Assembly (NCBI GenBank): GCA_041752315.1
Contig: JBGSHJ010000020.1
Span: 124,001 to 188,000 of the forward strand
Source: SYFY01 sp041752315
GTDB lineage: Bacteria; Pseudomonadota; Gammaproteobacteria; Pseudomonadales; Azotimanducaceae
Direction of reading: 5' to 3'
Length of the DNA: 64,000 nucleotides
In this document: piece after piece, positions 60,923-64,000 of the stretch
Numbering within the stretch: position 1 is the stretch's first letter
Layout: each line of letters opens with the position of its first letter
The notes under the pieces: generated by a model
The model's database searches: none
Told to the model about the DNA's origin: nothing
What the model saw: only the letters and a program-made list of their open reading frames with translations
Translations under genes and position numbers: made by a program

Positions 60923-61617
60923 GTACGGAGTTGCCGACGGTCAATCGCACTGCGGTCGAGGTCAGCTCGCTTGGCAAGCGGTATCGTGATGGAACACAGG
61001 ACAGGGTCGTCCTGCATGAGCTTTCATTTGTTGCGCCGGCGGGTGCCGTGGTCGCGGTTTGTGGTCCCAGTGGTGTTGGCAAGTCCAGCCTGCTCAATCT
61101 CCTGGCGGGTCTGCTGGCTCCCGACAGTGGTCAGATCGTGGTGACCCCCCAGGGCGGAGCGGCCATTGCGGTACATGAACTTGCTCCCGCCCAGGCAACA
61201 CTCTACCGCCGGCGTCATGTCGGATATGTCTTTCAGTTCTTCAATCTCGTCCCGACGTTGACCGTTGCCGAAAACGTACGGTTGCCGCTGGTCCTCAATG
61301 GATTGGAGTCGCAGTGGCCGATTGCGTGTGAGCGCCTGTTGGCGCTGGGTATGGGAAGCCATCTCGAGTCCTTTCCGGAGACGTTGTCGGGGGGTGAGCG
61401 TCAGAGGGTGGCCATCGCGCGGGCACTGGCCCATTCGCCGTCACTGGTTCTCGCCGATGAACCCACGGGCAATCTCGATGCCATGAATACAAGACGTGTC
61501 GCGGATCTGCTGTTTGCGCAGGCGCGAGCGGCTGGCGCTACGCTGTTCATTGCCACACATGATGCCGTGCTGGCTGCTGCCGCTGACATGCGGCTCGATC
61601 TCGATCAGGTGCCGTGA
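60919..61617 (+). CDS. ABC transporter ATP-binding protein, LolD/MacB type
   Basis: 232 residues from a GTG overlapping the Nudix stop. Walker A GPSGVGKSS, the Q-loop in YVFQFFNLVPTLTVAENVRLP, the ABC signature LSGGERQRVAIARALAH, Walker B LVLADEPTGNLD and the switch His in IATHD are all intact. The phrase FNLVPTLTVAENV is typical of the LolD/FtsE/MacB group that works with FtsX-type permeases. The next gene encodes such a permease and overlaps by 4 nt. Confidence 0.93.
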   Translation: MSTELPTVNRTAVEVSSLGKRYRDGTQDRVVLHELSFVAPAGAVVAVCGPSGVGKSSLLNLLAGLLAPDSGQIVVTPQGGAAIAVHELAPAQATLYRRRHVGYVFQFFNLVPTLTVAENVRLPLVLNGLESQWPIACERLLALGMGSHLESFPETLSGGERQRVAIARALAHSPSLVLADEPTGNLDAMNTRRVADLLFAQARAAGATLFIATHDAVLAAAADMRLDLDQVP

Positions 61618-64000
61618 ACATCGCCGGACTCAGGTTGCTTCTCCGCAGCAGTCTGCGTTTCCTCCGATCTGCTCCTGGCTCGACGCTCAGTGTCTTCTGT
61701 GGTGTTGCGATCGGCGTGTTATCGATAACCGGCGTCCATCTGCTTGGGGAGAGTGTCGGACAGGCGTTCGACGGGATGCGACCACCGCACCTCGGAGAAA
61801 TCACGCATGTGCTGACCCGCAGCGATCTGACTACAAATGACTATGCCCAACTTCGTGCCCGCTGGCGGCTTGGCGAACTTTCATCCATCGACGCCATGAT
61901 TCCGCTCCGGGAAGGCGTACTGAAAGACGGGGTGAGGATGGTTGGCATCGACTGGATTGCGGCCCTCGAGGCAAGACTGCCAGTGGTGATGCTGTTTGGT
62001 GGCATCAATGGGTCAAGCCGCAACGCAGGCGATGATCCGGTGATCGTCGAAGGGGAATGGCCGGAAGAGGTGATCAGGATCGATGATGTTCAATTGCGTG
62101 TGGTGCACCGTCTGCCGGGCAGAGTCGACCAGCCCCGCACATTTTATGTTGATATGGGAACGGCTGCCCGACTGCTTGGTGATGACAAGCGGCTCGACGC
62201 GGTATTGGTGCGGCATCGGTCTGTCGCGGCATCGGGTGCCGAGTTCCTGGAATCGGTGATGCCTGGGATATCGGCAGGATTGCCGGTTGCGCCTGCACCC
62301 GAAGTCGACGGCTGGCAGGTACATGCTGTCGACGGAGAGGCACCGGGCCAGGGTCTGGCCAAAGCGGTGCTGTTCAACCTGGGAGCGCTGGGATCGTTGT
62401 CGCTGCTGGTCAGTCTGCTTTTGATGTATCAGACCGCAGTGATCTGGTTACGCCGGCAAAAGGTGATCCTCGCTGCCTTGCACGATCTTGGGGTGGACCG
62501 CTGGTTGCTCGGCGTGAGTTTTGTTGCGGCTCTCTTGCTGCTCGGTGTACCCGCCACCGCTCTGGGTGTGTTTGCCGGTGACGGACTGGCCAGTCTGCTG
62601 CTTGCCTCTGCGCTCGGCGACAACATGTCCGTGATCATGCCGCAGCCCGGGGCAGCGGTGATTCTCAAGGCCGCGATCGCTGGTGCTGGTGTGTGTGTTG
62701 CAGGCGGCGGACTTGCCTGGTGGCGTGAGTGGCGGCAGCTTCCACTCCCATCCGCGTGGGTCCGCCTGTCAGTGGCAGTCATGGTCGTGATTGCGGTGAT
62801 CGGCCTGGCCTGGCCCTCTGCCGGCCTGATCGGTGTCTTTGCAAGCATCCTTTGCATCTGCCTGTTGGCCGGTTTCAGCGTCACCCCTTTGCTGCGTGGT
62901 TGGCGAAGCCGTGCCAATCGTATGGGCGGGCCCGTTTGGCTGCGGATGGGTGTTCGGGAGGTGACCTGGTTTCCGGATGATCTTTCGATCGCCTGTGCAG
63001 CGCTGGCACTGGCCGTTGCGGTGAGCATTGGTGTGGGTGTGATGGTCGACAGCTTTCGACGGGAATTTTCGGAACTGCTGGATTCGCGTCTGGTCAACGA
63101 CGTGTATCTGTCGATTTCCGGCGGCTCGGGAGCACAGGAGTTGGCGGGTACGATTGGATCATGGCCAGAGACGAGTCGGGTCACGGTTTCTGGCCAGAGA
63201 GCTTCGAGGTTGGGCGGCATCCCTGTGCTGGTTGGTTATACGGACTTCACTGCCGCGGAGTCATCACGATACGGCTATTCCCGCTCGTTGGCGAAAGGTG
63301 AGGCCCTGATCAGTGAAACGCTGGCTCGCGCAGCGAACCTTCGCGTTGGACAAACGCTGCAGATTGACAGTGAGTCAGAGTTGGAGATTGCAGGTCGGGT
63401 GTTGAGCGTCGTCGGGTTGTTCAAGGGGTACGGTGAACTGGGCTTTCGAATCATGGTCGATACCGATACGGCGTCCACGCTGTTTGGCAGTCCCTTGCAA
63501 TTTGACCGAGTGAGTATCGATAGCCGAAAGTCTTCGGTGGTGCTGTCAAGGCTGGAGGGACTGACTGGCGTGCGCGTGAGTTCCGGACGGACGATGCGAC
63601 AAGACGCACTTGAGACATTTGATCGAACCTTCGCGATCACGGATGCACTGACCTGGCTCGCGATGCTGGTCTCCAGTGGTGCGATGTTCAACGCCCTGAC
63701 CGGATTTCGACTCAGCCAGCAAACCACAGGCCGATTGCTGGACACCCTGGGCGTCGACTTTGGCTGGAACCTGCGTACGAGCATGGTTCGTGCCGGCATG
63801 CTTGGCATGATCGCCTTGGGAATTGCCCTGCCTCTTGGACTATGGTTGGGCTGGGTCCTGTGTGAATACGTGAATCCGAGGGCGTTTGGCTGGAGCATTG
63901 GCTTTTCTCCTTCTGTGCAACCACTGTTGCTCCCGGTGCTGCTGGCCGGGCTCGCGACGGTTGCTGCCGGATTCGCGGGCGCCGTTGTGCGACCACCTTT
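61614..64000 (+). CDS. ABC transporter permease, FtsX/MacB family, 3' truncated by window
   Basis: The frame opens with GTG at 61614 and stays open to the last base, about 795 codons. The layout is a transmembrane helix near residues 15-40, a large periplasmic region, a set of helices (about 255-400), a second extracytoplasmic region (about 480-655) and more helices towards the end, as in duplicated FtsX-type permeases (YbbP-like). Such type VII exporters move lipids or hydrophobic compounds or act mechanically on periplasmic partners. The substrate is unknown. Related operons may carry a lipocalin or thioesterase next; that would lie outside the window. Confidence 0.85.
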   Translation, partial: MNIAGLRLLLRSSLRFLRSAPGSTLSVFCGVAIGVLSITGVHLLGESVGQAFDGMRPPHLGEITHVLTRSDLTTNDYAQLRARWRLGELSSIDAMIPLREGVLKDGVRMVGIDWIAALEARLPVVMLFGGINGSSRNAGDDPVIVEGEWPEEVIRIDDVQLRVVHRLPGRVDQPRTFYVDMGTAARLLGDDKRLDAVLVRHRSVAASGAEFLESVMPGISAGLPVAPAPEVDGWQVHAVDGEAPGQGLAKAVLFNLGALGSLSLLVSLLLMYQTAVIWLRRQKVILAALHDLGVDRWLLGVSFVAALLLLGVPATALGVFAGDGLASLLLASALGDNMSVIMPQPGAAVILKAAIAGAGVCVAGGGLAWWREWRQLPLPSAWVRLSVAVMVVIAVIGLAWPSAGLIGVFASILCICLLAGFSVTPLLRGWRSRANRMGGPVWLRMGVREVTWFPDDLSIACAALALAVAVSIGVGVMVDSFRREFSELLDSRLVNDVYLSISGGSGAQELAGTIGSWPETSRVTVSGQRASRLGGIPVLVGYTDFTAAESSRYGYSRSLAKGEALISETLARAANLRVGQTLQIDSESELEIAGRVLSVVGLFKGYGELGFRIMVDTDTASTLFGSPLQFDRVSIDSRKSSVVLSRLEGLTGVRVSSGRTMRQDALETFDRTFAITDALTWLAMLVSSGAMFNALTGFRLSQQTTGRLLDTLGVDFGWNLRTSMVRAGMLGMIALGIALPLGLWLGWVLCEYVNPRAFGWSIGFSPSVQPLLLPVLLAGLATVAAGFAGAVVRPP

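Overview
The window reads as a contiguous, gene-dense piece of a gammaproteobacterial chromosome of fairly high GC, with no insertion sequence, prophage or CRISPR array that I can see. The evidence is synteny as well as single genes. It carries the Pseudomonas-like order sspB-dolP-yraN-lpoA-rsmI-rnpB-mraZ-dcw cluster-lpxC-dciA-M23 peptidase-secA, then yacG-pilDCB-pilA-tRNA-Thr-nadC-ampD, then REC-yajQ-ampG-groESL. It is probably not a true Pseudomonas. The dcw cluster is stripped down, coaE and diaA are missing from their usual places, and groESL has a CIRCE operator (HrcA control), which Pseudomonas lacks. An uncultured or less-studied gammaproteobacterium is my inference. GTG and TTG starts are common.

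Layout. 1-4480: end of sspB, then the envelope genes dolP, yraN and lpoA on the minus strand, rsmI divergent from lpoA, and the RNase P RNA. 4640-19040: the division and cell-wall (dcw) cluster mraZ-rsmH-ftsL-ftsI-murE-mraY-murD-ftsW-murC-ftsQ-ftsA-ftsZ, then lpxC. murF, murG, murB and ddl are absent from their usual slots, yet the remaining genes abut or overlap by 1-11 nt. 19050-24680: dciA (helicase loader), an M23 peptidase, secA, argJ, yacG. 24700-32900: type IV pili: pilD, pilC, pilB, a sigma-54-driven cysteine-free pilin, a second pilin, tRNA-Thr, an O-antigen-ligase-type membrane protein and a TfpX/TfpZ accessory protein. 32900-39500: nadC, ampD, pyruvate dehydrogenase aceE-aceF without lpd, and a cobalamin adenosyltransferase.

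39500-51400 is rich in cyclic-di-GMP signalling: REC-degenerate GGDEF, YajQ, REC-EAL and GAF-HD-GYP proteins, interleaved with ampG, an alkyltransferase-like protein, groESL and a short PuuD-like membrane protein. 51400-58650: GspB and GspA/ExeA with a YihG-like acyltransferase, a lipoprotein aminopeptidase, a DASS anion transporter and exonuclease I. 58700-60100: a two-gene unit of an AmrZ-like ribbon-helix-helix regulator and an atypical response regulator. 60160-64000: a Nudix hydrolase coupled to an ABC exporter (ATPase plus an FtsX-type permease cut by the window end).

Themes. Cell-wall synthesis, its control (lpoA, mraZ) and its recycling (ampD, ampG) are all represented. Surface motility genes sit close to c-di-GMP genes and to an AmrZ homologue, a regulator type that in Pseudomonas links these two. 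The most unusual items are the AmrZ-like/atypical REC pair, the gene-depleted dcw cluster, the FtsI with SSQ in place of SSN, the tRNA-anchored pilin glycosylation locus, and the sigma-32/sigma-70-plus-CIRCE control region of groESL.
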